64,000 bases of DNA from Faecalispora anaeroviscerum (lineage in GTDB: Bacteria > Bacillota > Clostridia > Oscillospirales > Acutalibacteraceae), in NCBI RefSeq assembly GCF_947568225.1, contig NZ_CANOOQ010000001.1, forward strand, positions 2,790,001 to 2,854,000, in the 5' to 3' direction. Each line of letters opens with the position of its first letter. The stretch's first letter is position 1. The notes beneath the pieces were generated by a model. That model did no database searches and was not told where the DNA came from. It worked only from the letters and a program-made list of their open reading frames with translations. A program made the translations under genes and the position numbers. This document shows, in pieces, positions 8,289 to 17,689 of the stretch.

Positions 8289-9392
8289 TTGGCAGAACCA
8301 GTATCAACGACACTGCTTGTCGCAAAGGCGGCGGCCACTGCTCTGAGCGATGAACGGCTTCGCAAAGGCATTGCTTGGACAATCGGTCTTATCCTGTCCC
8401 CTGTGATTTTAATTGTTGTTTTAATCTGTGGACTGCTCTCAGGAACAGCAGATCACAATAACACAGCCGTTGGTTTGTGCTTCGAGGGCGGTGTGATTTC
8501 GGGTAATGTCCCCGAGAACTATCGGGGATACATTGAGGATATGCGTGGCAGCTTTACCCTCTTAGATGGCACGATTGCTCAAGTAAATAGTGAAATGGAA
8601 GATGGAGATAGCCTCGACTCGGTAAGAGTTAAGGCTATTTTTTATGCTCTGTTTTTCGGCGCTGATAGTCCATCAAGGGTGGATCATCGGCGGTTTGTAG
8701 ACTGCTTTGTCACCTATGAGGAACGCACCCGAATCGTCACCACCACCGATGCAGATGGCAATGAAACCACCGAGGAAGAAACCTATATCGTGGCAGTTCC
8801 CATCAAGGAACTGCCTGTGGTATATGCGAATATTTCAAAGACCATGGGCATTGCCGTTACCCATGAAAACCAAATCAATGCTACGGAGATTTATTACCGA
8901 GTGCTTTATGGCAAGCCTGCACCCACCTATGGCTCAGAATTTGATGAGTGGTCAGACGGTCTTCATCTGACGGACGCACCGTTTATTGGGGCGGACGGTT
9001 TCTGCTCACCGTTAGGTGAGCATTGGCGCAGCATGGTCACCTCGGAGTTCGGCTACCGCAAAGACCCCTTCACAGGGCAGACCAAAGGTCATAGTGGACT
9101 GGATATGGGCGCACCCAAAGGCACACCAATTCGCTCTGCTTTGGACGGAACCGTCTATGTGGTTCGCTACTCAAACAGCGGATACGGATACCATGTCATG
9201 GTGGATCATGGCGGTGGGTTTGTCACTTTGTATGCCCACTGCTCTAAAATTTTGGTGTATGAGGGGCAACAGGTTAAGGCAGGCGATACCATTGCAGAGG
9301 TAGGAACCACAGGCAGAAGTACGGGAAATCATCTGCATTTTGAAATTAGAATTAACGGTGAGAAGCAAAATCCAAGAAGCTATTTGCCGTAA
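8289..9392 (+). CDS. Membrane-anchored M23 peptidoglycan hydrolase of the transfer apparatus
   Basis: The protein has one membrane span near residues 30-52 (a hydrophobic run through LSPVILIVVLICGLL), an extracellular middle part that may be a degenerate lysozyme-like domain, and a C-terminal peptidase M23 domain (about 245-365). The LytM zinc ligands are visible in HSGLDMG and NHLHFEIRING. It would open the wall locally for the mating channel, as CwlT-type proteins do. The start is TTG 8289 after GGTGGAGGTG (8272-8281). Family length is normal at 367 residues. Confidence 0.88.
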   Translation: MAEPVSTTLLVAKAAATALSDERLRKGIAWTIGLILSPVILIVVLICGLLSGTADHNNTAVGLCFEGGVISGNVPENYRGYIEDMRGSFTLLDGTIAQVNSEMEDGDSLDSVRVKAIFYALFFGADSPSRVDHRRFVDCFVTYEERTRIVTTTDADGNETTEEETYIVAVPIKELPVVYANISKTMGIAVTHENQINATEIYYRVLYGKPAPTYGSEFDEWSDGLHLTDAPFIGADGFCSPLGEHWRSMVTSEFGYRKDPFTGQTKGHSGLDMGAPKGTPIRSALDGTVYVVRYSNSGYGYHVMVDHGGGFVTLYAHCSKILVYEGQQVKAGDTIAEVGTTGRSTGNHLHFEIRINGEKQNPRSYLP

Positions 9393-9408
9393 GGAAAGGA
9401 AGAATTAT

Positions 9409-9792
9409 ATGAAAGAAAATATGATCAAGGTTGTAAAGGTTGAGGTTGGTGAGCCTCCAGTGATAAAAGAAATTCTTAATGATTTAGACACGTTACAGGA
9501 TGAAGTGGGAGGACTTATCGAATGTGTTTATCTTGATGACGGCTGCATTGCAGTGGTCAATGAGGAAGGTAAAATCAACGGTATGGAACCGAATCGCAGA
9601 ATGGGTCCAGATATTATTTGCGGTCCATTTTTTATTTGTGGCGATGACGATGAAAATTTCGCCTCGCTTACCGATGAGCAAATCGAAAAATACTCGTTGC
9701 GATTTACGCCTACACAGCAGTTTACAGGTGAAGAACCGGAGCTTGAACCTCGTATGACGTTCATCGGATTTGATTGTTTTGGAGGGAGATAA
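9409..9792 (+). CDS. DUF3846-like protein
   Basis: The 127-residue protein has the features of DUF3846 proteins found on ICEs and phages: IKVVKVEVGEPPVIKEI, then GGLIECVYLDDGCIAVVNEE and a GPFFICGDDDENFASLT stretch. ATG 9409 is preceded by AAGGAAAGGAAG; the longer frame overlapping the hydrolase gene has no ribosome site. Its function is unknown. It is co-directional with the transfer genes and ends just before the DUF6103-like gene. Confidence 0.8.
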   Translation: MKENMIKVVKVEVGEPPVIKEILNDLDTLQDEVGGLIECVYLDDGCIAVVNEEGKINGMEPNRRMGPDIICGPFFICGDDDENFASLTDEQIEKYSLRFTPTQQFTGEEPELEPRMTFIGFDCFGGR

Positions 9793-9793
9793 G

Positions 9794-10039
9794 ATGAAAA
9801 AAGAAAGCATTTCCGTACAGATGGAATCTGAAAAACTCCGTGCCACAAGAAAGTACATGGAGAAAAAGGACGTTTCCTTGGAACAGGAGCTTGCCGATGC
9901 ACTCCAAAAGCTCTATGAAAAATATGTGCCGTCACCTGTCCGTGAGTACATTGATGAAGCCGCCGAGGAAAGCAAATCTAAGGCAAAACCCAATAAACCG
10001 AGAGCGGCTGACCAGCCAAGCCGTGAAAGCGCCATCTAA
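9794..10039 (+). CDS. DUF6103-like small protein
   Basis: The 81-residue basic/acidic protein resembles the DUF6103 proteins of clostridial ICEs: a short beta start, EKLRATRKYMEKKDVSLEQE, then a helix with VPSPVREYIDE and a lysine-rich tail. ATG 9794 overlaps the end of the preceding gene region and has GGAGGGAG at 9781-9788. The pattern suggests a ribbon-helix-helix-type DNA-binding protein, but this is inference. Confidence 0.7.
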   Translation: MKKESISVQMESEKLRATRKYMEKKDVSLEQELADALQKLYEKYVPSPVREYIDEAAEESKSKAKPNKPRAADQPSRESAI

Positions 10040-10473
10040 CAAAACCGCACACTCCCTCGTGTTGCCCCCCTGTTTGCCTCTGTGTGGGCTTTTACCGCCA
10101 TAGGTAGGATAGTAACATCCATTGGCAGATATGAGGGCAGTTTGAGGGAGCTTTGCCAAACACCAAAAAAGATGGTGAAACACAAGGAGAAAAGAGCGGT
10201 TTTATACCACGAATTAGGGGTGAACCCACCGTTCGATTTCTGTGCAGGATAAAGCAAGGTGCTGTAAACAGCCCCTTGCGGTTACAGCGGACGGCAATGC
10301 CGACCGCTTTTCTCTTAGGAAATACAGAGCATTCAAGACACCATCTCATATGGGAAAAAGGTGCTGTAAATGGGCATTTTGGTGGTGCAAGGTGCTGTAA
10401 TACCATCAGAAACCCCACCAGTCCCCCGTTTATAAGGTGCTGTCTAGGGTGATATAGAAAAAAGGAGAACATT
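10040..10473 (+). other. Candidate origin of transfer with four direct repeats
   Basis: This 434-base gap lies between DUF6103 and the mobC-like gene and has no credible ORF. The decamer AAGGTGCTGT occurs four times in the same orientation at 10256-10265, 10358-10367, 10389-10398 and 10434-10443. One copy starts a GCTGTAA/TTACAGC inverted repeat (10261-10267, 10282-10288). Repeats next to relaxase-accessory genes are typical of oriT or relaxosome binding sites. The nick site is not identifiable by eye. Confidence 0.5.
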
Positions 10474-10896
10474 ATGAAGCAAAAAAGCAATGAAAATAAA
10501 GAGCGAGTAGTAGCGTGGCTCTACCCAGAAATGATTGAAAACATGAATAACCTCATGGATAACCACGACATGAAAAACCATACAGAGTTTATAGAAAAAG
10601 CCGTAGATTTCTATATCGGATATCTTGGTAGTCAAAATGCAACGACCTATCTGTCCAAAATTTTATTGGAAGCCATTGCAGGAACACTAAAAGAAAATGA
10701 AAATCGTCAGTCAGCAAATCTGTTTCGCCTGTCGGTAGAAATGAGTATGATGATGAATATTCTTGCCGCTGGTCTTGAAATCAGTGATGAGGATATGCGA
10801 AAGCTCCGTGGCAGATGTGTGCAAGAGGTTAAACGTAACAAGGGCAGAATCAATATGGAGGATGCCGTAAAATATCAGCAAGGATTGATTGACTAA
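10474..10896 (+). CDS. MobC-like relaxosome accessory protein
   Basis: The 140-residue protein has an N-terminal ribbon-helix-helix-like region (VVAWLYPEMIENMNNLMD) and a C-terminal helical part. It precedes the relaxase with a one-base overlap (A of the stop and start), as MobC/accessory proteins do. ATG 10474 follows AAAGGAG. It would bind oriT and help the relaxase nick DNA. The direct repeats just upstream are natural binding sites and may allow autoregulation; that is inference. Confidence 0.75.
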   Translation: MKQKSNENKERVVAWLYPEMIENMNNLMDNHDMKNHTEFIEKAVDFYIGYLGSQNATTYLSKILLEAIAGTLKENENRQSANLFRLSVEMSMMMNILAAGLEISDEDMRKLRGRCVQEVKRNKGRINMEDAVKYQQGLID

Positions 10897-13628
10897 TGCC
10901 AAGAGTTATCTTGAAGTGTCCCTACCTTAAAAGCGGTGACACCACTCATAAAGAAAACTTTGTCAAATACATTGCCACAAGAGATGGTGTACAGAAAATC
11001 AGTGTGCGAAATAAAAATTGTCCTTCCACTAGGAAGCAAGAGCAGCTCATCACACAAATCCTAAAGGAGTTTTCCGATACCAAAAATCTATTTGAGTACG
11101 AGGACTACCTCCAAAATAAAACCATGGAAAATGCATCGGAGTTTATCACCATTGCACTGGAACACAATCTTGATGTGGTAGCTAAGAAAGAAAACTATGT
11201 AGACTACATTGCAAACCGTCCTCGTGTAGAAAAGTTATCTTTTCATGGATTGTTTAACGGTGGTAGTGATGAGATTGTGTTGTCCAAAGTTGCAAAAGAA
11301 GTGGCTGAGCATGGAGGAAATGTTTGGACGCCAATTATTTCTCTTAGGAGAGAGGATGCAATCAGTACAGGCTTTGATAATGCACAGCGTTGGAAAGACT
11401 ATCTCTCCTCTTATGCTCCGACTATCGCAGAGAGCCTAAAAATCCCTTTAAAAGAATTACGTTGGTATGCTTCCTTTCACAATGAAAGTCATCATCCCCA
11501 TATCCACATGATTTGCTACTGCGAAAATGCAAGGCATGGTTTTCTTGATAAAAAAGGGATTGCAACAATTAAGTCGGGACTTGTGTCGGGAATTTTCAAA
11601 CAGGAGATGACCGCTATTTATGCCCAGCAGACGAAACGGAGAGATGAGCTAAAAGCAGAAAGTAAAAAAGTGATAGAGCAGCTCCTGTTGAAAATTTCTA
11701 CCGGCGAAGTGCAAATGGCAGGTCTTGAAAAAATGATTGTGGAGCTTTCTGAAAATCTGAAATGCACCCAGGGCAAGAGGGTGTATGGCTATCTCCCTCC
11801 TCGCACAAAAAAGTTAGTGGACAGCATTACCGATGAGCTTGCTAAAGAACCGACCATAGCTCACGCTTATAAGCTGTGGTGTGAAATGCGAAGTGAGATT
11901 ACCGCAAGCTATCGTGATGCTCCCGAACCGATACTTCCCCTGTCACAGCAGAAAGAATTTAAGTCTATCAAAAATCACATCATCTATGAGGCGGATCGGC
12001 TTGCAAAGGGTGAAATCACTCTTGCAGAGCTTGATGAGGTGGAGCAGCCGGATGAATCACCTATGCAGGATGAAACAATTACTGACAACAGCTTTCCAGA
12101 ACCTATAGATGCACAGGAAGAATTTGAAGCAGAGGAAAATACTTCACCCTATGTCAAGTGGACAGATGATTACAAACAAGCTCGTGTTTTTCTCTTTGGG
12201 GATACAGACCACGAGCCTGATTTTGAACAAGCCTTAGAGCTACTGCGAGCAGAATCCCAAAATGGGAATATGCTCGCAGTTTTTGATTTAGGGAGAATGT
12301 ATGCTGACGGTCTTGGCGTGGAAATTGATACCGACAAGGCACAGGAATATTACGCACAGGCTCTTGATGGATTTCTATTTCTCGAAAACAAAAAGCCTTG
12401 GAAATACCTCGAATATCGTATCGGAAAAATGTACGCACAAGGTTTGGGAACAGATCAAGATTACGAATTAGCCGCCAAGTGGTTTGATAAATCAGTAGCA
12501 GAAAAATACAAGTTTGCAGAATACTCTCTCGGAGGTCTTTACTATCGAGGGCAGGGTGTGGAGCAAAGCTATGAGAAAGCCTTTGAATTATATCTTCGCA
12601 GTGCAAAGCAAGGCTTTCCCTATGCTGATTTTGAAGTGGCAAAAATGTTCCGTGATGGCATTGGTACTCAAAAATATGAAGAACAAAGCAACCATCACTT
12701 TGAAAAAGCCTATGTCGGTTTTGCCAGCTTAGAAAAACAAAGCCACGATGACAAAATCCAATATCGCCTTGGTTGGATGCTCCAAAATGGTATTGGTACT
12801 GAAAAAGACATTCCTAAAGCTAAGGAATACTTTGAAAAATCAGCAAAGCTGGGCAATCCCTTTGCCTGCTATTCTTTGGCTAAACTCATTCTTGCTGAAG
12901 ATAATCCTACTACCCAAGAATTGCAAACAGCATTAAAGTATCTGCAAACTGCATCAGACAGTGGAAATGAGTTCGCTCAGTATTCTCTTGCCAAGCTCTA
13001 TTACAAAGGCGAACATTTAGAGCAGAATCTCGCTAAAGCTGTGGAGCTGTTTTCCCTGTCGGCAGAGCAAAGTAATAAGTGGGCAGCATACTCGCTCGGT
13101 AAAATTTATCTTACCGAGGAAAGCTGTAGAGATATTCAAAAGGCTGTAAAGTGGTTGACACAATCAGCAGAAAAGCAAAATCAGTTTGCACAGTATCAGC
13201 TTGGCAAACTTTATCTTACAGGTGCGCAGATACCTAAGGATGTCCAGAAAGCAGTTTCCTATCTCACTGCATCAGCGGAGCAAGGCAATCAGTTTGCTGG
13301 GTATGCTCTCGGCAAGCTATATCTTATGGGCAAGGACGTGCCAAAGGATAAGCAAACAGCCATCAAATGGTTTAAGATGTCGGCAGAGCAAGGCAATGAG
13401 TATGCCCAATTTTTCCTCAACAATATGAACAAGTGGAAAGAACCCTCGGTATCCTTTGCAGTGACAAGGCTCATGCACCATATGAGTAGAATATTTGAAA
13501 ATAACCAACCACCGCAAAAAGCCTCTATTAGCTTACAAATTGACAGCAAGCGTATGCGGAAACTGCGTGAAAAGAAAATGGCACAGGGTCATAAGCAGGA
13601 CGACCACGAACAGCGTTTGGAATATTAA
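10896..13628 (+). CDS. MobP-type relaxase with C-terminal Sel1-like repeats
   Basis: This is the DNA-nicking relaxase of the ICE. The three-histidine metal motif is clear in ESHHPHIHMICYCENA (about residues 197-212), with an N-terminal RVILKCPYLK strand and a conserved region through residue 330. From about residue 440 to 845 there are about eleven Sel1-type (TPR-like) repeats of the form YSLGKLYL/GNEFAQYSLAKLYY, forming a superhelix for protein contacts. The total of 910 residues is long for a relaxase because of this extension. ATG 10896 overlaps the mobC stop. The repeats may recruit the coupling protein or host factors. Confidence 0.9.
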   Translation: MPRVILKCPYLKSGDTTHKENFVKYIATRDGVQKISVRNKNCPSTRKQEQLITQILKEFSDTKNLFEYEDYLQNKTMENASEFITIALEHNLDVVAKKENYVDYIANRPRVEKLSFHGLFNGGSDEIVLSKVAKEVAEHGGNVWTPIISLRREDAISTGFDNAQRWKDYLSSYAPTIAESLKIPLKELRWYASFHNESHHPHIHMICYCENARHGFLDKKGIATIKSGLVSGIFKQEMTAIYAQQTKRRDELKAESKKVIEQLLLKISTGEVQMAGLEKMIVELSENLKCTQGKRVYGYLPPRTKKLVDSITDELAKEPTIAHAYKLWCEMRSEITASYRDAPEPILPLSQQKEFKSIKNHIIYEADRLAKGEITLAELDEVEQPDESPMQDETITDNSFPEPIDAQEEFEAEENTSPYVKWTDDYKQARVFLFGDTDHEPDFEQALELLRAESQNGNMLAVFDLGRMYADGLGVEIDTDKAQEYYAQALDGFLFLENKKPWKYLEYRIGKMYAQGLGTDQDYELAAKWFDKSVAEKYKFAEYSLGGLYYRGQGVEQSYEKAFELYLRSAKQGFPYADFEVAKMFRDGIGTQKYEEQSNHHFEKAYVGFASLEKQSHDDKIQYRLGWMLQNGIGTEKDIPKAKEYFEKSAKLGNPFACYSLAKLILAEDNPTTQELQTALKYLQTASDSGNEFAQYSLAKLYYKGEHLEQNLAKAVELFSLSAEQSNKWAAYSLGKIYLTEESCRDIQKAVKWLTQSAEKQNQFAQYQLGKLYLTGAQIPKDVQKAVSYLTASAEQGNQFAGYALGKLYLMGKDVPKDKQTAIKWFKMSAEQGNEYAQFFLNNMNKWKEPSVSFAVTRLMHHMSRIFENNQPPQKASISLQIDSKRMRKLREKKMAQGHKQDDHEQRLEY

Positions 13629-13646
13629 AAAAGGAGTTGCACTTTT

Positions 13647-13772
13647 ATGAAAAAGAATAAGAAAGAACCCTATCAGAAGTTCCGTTCCAATAAATTCAAT
13701 ATCCCTCAGAATGCCAAAGGCTACCCAATCAAACGGGTAGCCTTTCATCGTAAAGTGGGCAAAAACAATTAA
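13647..13772 (+). CDS. Very small basic protein
   Basis: ATG 13647 with AAAGGAG at 13630-13636 opens a 41-residue, strongly basic ORF (MKKNKKEPYQKFRSNKFN, ending RKVGKNN). It lies tightly between the relaxase and the primase-like gene, and its ribosome site, direction and spacing argue for a real gene. No family is recognised. A nucleic-acid-binding helper is possible. Confidence 0.55.
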   Translation: MKKNKKEPYQKFRSNKFNIPQNAKGYPIKRVAFHRKVGKNN

Positions 13773-13783
13773 GGAGGTAGCCT

Positions 13784-14731
13784 ATGACAAAATACATTCA
13801 TTTTACCGATGAGGAAAAAGAACGAGCAAACAGCGTTGATCTTGAACATTTTTTGTTACAGCAAGGCGAAAAGCTCATTCCCTCCGGCAGAGAAAAAAGA
13901 CTCTCCAGTGACCACAGCATCACCGTTCGTGGCAACGAGTGGTACGATCACGCTGCCGAGCAAGGAGGTTATGCAATTGATTTTGTAAAAAATTTTTATA
14001 ACCTTTCATTCCCCGATGCAGTCACCATGCTGTTAGGCGGCAACTGCGGAACGGTCTACCATCAGGCATCGGAACGTGTGGAAGAACCCAAAAAGCCATT
14101 TGAATTGCCGCCACAGAATAAGGAAATGCGAAGAACCTTTGCCTATCTCATCAAGCACCGCTGTTTAGACAGTGAGGTGCTATCGATATTTGCAAGGGAT
14201 AAGTTAATTTATGAGAGCCTTGAAAAATCCAAGGATGGAAAAAATGAGTTTCACAATGCAATCTTTGTTGGCTACGATGAAAACGGCATTGCTCGTCACG
14301 CACATAAACGCGGTATTTATTCCGAGGGCAAAAGTTACAAGGGCAACATAGAAAGCTGTAATCCTTGTTACAGCTTCAACCGTAAAGGTACAAGCGATAG
14401 GCTCTATGTTTTTGAAGCACCCATAGATATGCTGTCATTTATCAGTATGTATAAAAACAGCGATTGGCAACAGCACAGCTATGTGGCTCTCTGCGGTCTA
14501 TCGGAACAGGCAATGCTGAAACAGCTTGATAACAATCAAAATCTAACCACTGTTGTTCTTTGCCTTGACAATGACTCGGCCGGACAAAAGGCTACGGATA
14601 AGTTTGCAAAGCTACTTGCCCAAAGAGAGGTTACAGTTAAAAAGTTACTGCCAACCCTTAAAGATTTCAATGAAGATTTGCAGGAGCAGCAGAGAGAATC
14701 AAAACAAGAAATGAGTTTGAAGATGGTGTGA
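13784..14731 (+). CDS. Toprim-domain protein with DUF3991-like region (primase-like)
   Basis: The 315-residue protein has a CHC2/DUF3991-type N-terminal part (about 30-90, EWYDHAAEQGGYAIDFVKNF) and a toprim domain: LYVFEAPIDMLSF (about 207) and VVLCLDNDSAGQKA (about 257-270), giving the acidic Glu and Asp-x-Asp metal ligands. Such proteins act in ICE DNA processing, perhaps priming after transfer. AAGGAGG at 13771-13777 precedes ATG 13784. Conserved zinc-ribbon cysteines of full primases are absent, so primase activity itself is uncertain. Confidence 0.85.
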   Translation: MTKYIHFTDEEKERANSVDLEHFLLQQGEKLIPSGREKRLSSDHSITVRGNEWYDHAAEQGGYAIDFVKNFYNLSFPDAVTMLLGGNCGTVYHQASERVEEPKKPFELPPQNKEMRRTFAYLIKHRCLDSEVLSIFARDKLIYESLEKSKDGKNEFHNAIFVGYDENGIARHAHKRGIYSEGKSYKGNIESCNPCYSFNRKGTSDRLYVFEAPIDMLSFISMYKNSDWQQHSYVALCGLSEQAMLKQLDNNQNLTTVVLCLDNDSAGQKATDKFAKLLAQREVTVKKLLPTLKDFNEDLQEQQRESKQEMSLKMV

Positions 14732-14779
14732 ATTAATATAGCCGAGGGCAGAAATCACACTGCTCCCTGTGATAAAGCA

Positions 14780-15733
14780 TTACGCTTTAAAAGTAGTGAT
14801 GATACCCTTAAATCCACATTTCAAAAGAATTTCTCTGAATTTTTCAGGTTCATCGTTTCCAATATCATATAAATGCCATGTGATTGATTTTGTATCCAAT
14901 CTATTGCAAATTTCTTTTATGTAGCATTGATCCACTTCTGAAAATGAAAATCCCCAAGAAAATATGTTTTCGACACTGTGATTTTGTAGTTCATTGAAAA
15001 ATGGTGTGTGTTCAATTATTTTTTTGGTTGGTTTTCGCAGTGAATTATGGATATCATCAATTCCTTCCATGCCAAAATCATAACTGCGTTCAAAATAATC
15101 TTCGTCCTCATCTTCATCGTCATTGATGTTGTCGATTCCGTGACCAACTATAATTTCACCACCCTGAACACCATGTATATGACAAATTTGCTTAGATGAA
15201 ATATCATAAATATCTTCAAGGGTTTTAGTGTAATTAAATGTCAAAAAAATGCTTGAATTCTTAATTTCATCAGATAAAAAGTTGTTGCAAGTACAATTGG
15301 TTGGATAAGATATTGTGTTTATCCATCTTGAAAATAATTTGGAAAATGCAGAAGTATTAAAACTCAGCATAGTTGTAAAATCTTCTCTTGCATAAGCCGT
15401 TTTCCATGGATCTATTTCACCATCTCTATCCATTACATCGTCAACTTCATCAAAAAATTGTGACCATTCTATTTCTCCAAGTGCAGCTTCAAAATTTGAC
15501 CAATTTCCGCCTGCTGTTTCTTCAATGCAATAGACTAAAAAAGATGCCAAATCTTCATCAGATATGTACTCATCTCCATCTGGCATAAGGGTGCTGTAGG
15601 CAAGAGAAAAACGAGAGGTATCCACAGCCTCAGGAAATTCTTCAACAAGCCATTTTTTGAATTCCAAATAGGATGTATTCATCTTATGCCCAATGTCAAA
15701 ACCATTACCTATTACAAATAGATTATTTATCAT
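14780..15733 (-). CDS. abiH: AbiH-family abortive infection protein
   Basis: The N-terminus NLFVIGNGFDIGHKMNTSY is the AbiH signature (a nucleotide-binding-like loop in a long helical protein). The 317-residue length is usual. AbiH proteins confer abortive infection against phages in lactococci, and related proteins are single-gene cargo. It lies opposite to all transfer genes, between the toprim gene and virD4, and is more AT-rich than both, so it was inserted as defence cargo. An acidic run (DDEDEDEDYFE) sits near residue 205. The molecular target is not established. Confidence 0.85.
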   Translation of the reverse strand: MINNLFVIGNGFDIGHKMNTSYLEFKKWLVEEFPEAVDTSRFSLAYSTLMPDGDEYISDEDLASFLVYCIEETAGGNWSNFEAALGEIEWSQFFDEVDDVMDRDGEIDPWKTAYAREDFTTMLSFNTSAFSKLFSRWINTISYPTNCTCNNFLSDEIKNSSIFLTFNYTKTLEDIYDISSKQICHIHGVQGGEIIVGHGIDNINDDEDEDEDYFERSYDFGMEGIDDIHNSLRKPTKKIIEHTPFFNELQNHSVENIFSWGFSFSEVDQCYIKEICNRLDTKSITWHLYDIGNDEPEKFREILLKCGFKGIITTFKA

Positions 15734-15826
15734 ATCAATTCGATGCCCCCAATCAGTTCCAATGCTTTTATATTTATTGTTATATAGTTTACCATAGCGT
15801 TTTTAAAAAAGGAAGGAATCCTATTC

Positions 15827-17674
15827 ATGAATGATCCACTTATTATTTTAATAGCCTCTGCCGCCTTGATGTTCATCGTCATCGGCGGTCTTTCTATGTT
15901 GGCGCACTTTTACACGCTTAACGGCATTAAGTCCAAAACCGTAGGAGATGGTCAGCATGGTGTGGCACGGTTTCTGACTAAGAAAGAAATTAAGCAAGTA
16001 TATAATCAAGTACCCTACGATGTTAAGCATTGGCGGAATGGAAAGAACCTGCCAATCGAGCAGGGTTTGGTTGTCGGGTCTGCATCAAAAGCAGTCCTTG
16101 ATAGAATTAAAGGCAAAAACGAGGTTGTTGGTTTAGTAGATACAGGCGATGTCCACTGCTTAATGATTGGTGCTGCCGGTGTTGGTAAAACAGCATTCTT
16201 TCTCTATCCCAACTTGGAATATGCCTGTGCCAGCGGTATGAGTTTCATTACTACCGATACAAAGGGGGATCTCGCTCGAAACTATGGAGCAATCGCAAAA
16301 GAAAACTATGGCTACAACATAGCTGTTATTGACCTGCGTAACCCTACCAAGAGTGATGGAAATAACCTCTTACACCTCGTCAACAAATATATGGACATCT
16401 ACCGTGACGATAGCAACAACCTCATGGCAAAAGCAAAAGCCGAAAAGTATGCAAAAATTATTGCAAAGACCATTATTGCAACCGATGGAGATAACTCATC
16501 TATGGGTCAAAATGCGTTTTTCTATGATTCAGCCGAGGGATTGCTCTCCGCTGTGATTTTGCTTCTTGCAGAATTTTTACCGCCAACAAAGATTGATGGA
16601 CAAATGGTTGATAGGCGCCATATTGTTTCGGTGTTTAAAATGGTACAAGACCTTACTGCTCCCGGCAAAGCCAAAGGCAAAAGTCAGTTTCAAGAGCTGA
16701 TGGAACTGCTACCCTCCACACACAAGGCAAAATGGTTTGCAGGAGCTGCGTTAAATTCCTCTGAAGCGGCAATGGCTTCTGTACTTTCCACTGTGTTGTC
16801 TCGTCTCAATGCGTTTCTCGACACCGAGATGGAACAGATTTTGTGTTTTCATACAGCCATTGATGCGGAAAAGTTCTGCACAGAGAAGTCGGCAATCTTT
16901 TTAATACTCCCCGAAGAAGATAACACCAAGTATTTTATGGTGTCGCTGTTCCTCCAACAGTTTTATCGTGAAATGCTTGCAGTAGCTGATGAACATGGCG
17001 GAAAGCTACCCAACCGAGTGGTTATCTATGCCGATGAGATTGGTACTATTCCGAAAATTGATAGCTTTGAAATGATGCTGTCCGCAGGCAGATCAAGAAA
17101 AATATCCGTGGTACCTATCATTCAATCCTTTGCCCAGCTTGATAAAAACTATGGCAAAGAAGGTTCTGAAATCATCACCGATAACTGTCAGCTCACCATC
17201 TTTGGTGGCTTTGCACCCAACTCCGAAACTGCCGAAGCCTTATCCAAAGCACTTGGCACACGCACGGTTATGAGTGGCAGCATCAGCAGAGGGAAAAATG
17301 ATCCGTCGCAATCCTTGCAGATGATGGAACGTCCTTTGCTTACGGCTGACGAGCTGAAGTCACTAAAGAAAGGCAACTTTGTGGTGATGAAAACAGGTGC
17401 ACACCCTATGCAGACCAAGCTCAAGCTGTTCCTTGATTGGGGTATCACCTTTGACAAGACCTATGAAACTGAGGAACACTCTCATCGTAAGGTTCATTAT
17501 GCTGACAAAGAGGAGTTGGTAGAAAACATCTTAAATGCGATTAGCGACGCAAAATCTTCTGTACCTTCCTCTGAGGCAAAGGAAAACAACAATGCCTGTG
17601 GAGGAATGTCGCATACGCTGATTATCGAGCAGGAAATAACGGAGCAAAAATCAAAAAACAAATTTAGACCATAG
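15827..17674 (+). CDS. virD4: VirD4/TraG-family coupling protein
   Basis: The 615-residue protein couples the relaxosome to the channel. An N-terminal membrane span (about 5-27) is followed by Walker A (MIGAAGVGKTAFF, about 112), TTDTKGDL, and Walker B (VVIYADEIGTIP, about 398), then the LTIFGG region. ATG 15827 follows AAGGAAGG. Only one strong span is visible, with a short N-terminal region. It is separated from the rest of the transfer operon by the abiH insertion, so it probably has its own promoter. Confidence 0.93.
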   Translation: MNDPLIILIASAALMFIVIGGLSMLAHFYTLNGIKSKTVGDGQHGVARFLTKKEIKQVYNQVPYDVKHWRNGKNLPIEQGLVVGSASKAVLDRIKGKNEVVGLVDTGDVHCLMIGAAGVGKTAFFLYPNLEYACASGMSFITTDTKGDLARNYGAIAKENYGYNIAVIDLRNPTKSDGNNLLHLVNKYMDIYRDDSNNLMAKAKAEKYAKIIAKTIIATDGDNSSMGQNAFFYDSAEGLLSAVILLLAEFLPPTKIDGQMVDRRHIVSVFKMVQDLTAPGKAKGKSQFQELMELLPSTHKAKWFAGAALNSSEAAMASVLSTVLSRLNAFLDTEMEQILCFHTAIDAEKFCTEKSAIFLILPEEDNTKYFMVSLFLQQFYREMLAVADEHGGKLPNRVVIYADEIGTIPKIDSFEMMLSAGRSRKISVVPIIQSFAQLDKNYGKEGSEIITDNCQLTIFGGFAPNSETAEALSKALGTRTVMSGSISRGKNDPSQSLQMMERPLLTADELKSLKKGNFVVMKTGAHPMQTKLKLFLDWGITFDKTYETEEHSHRKVHYADKEELVENILNAISDAKSSVPSSEAKENNNACGGMSHTLIIEQEITEQKSKNKFRP

Positions 17675-17689
17675 GAGATGATAGAAAAT

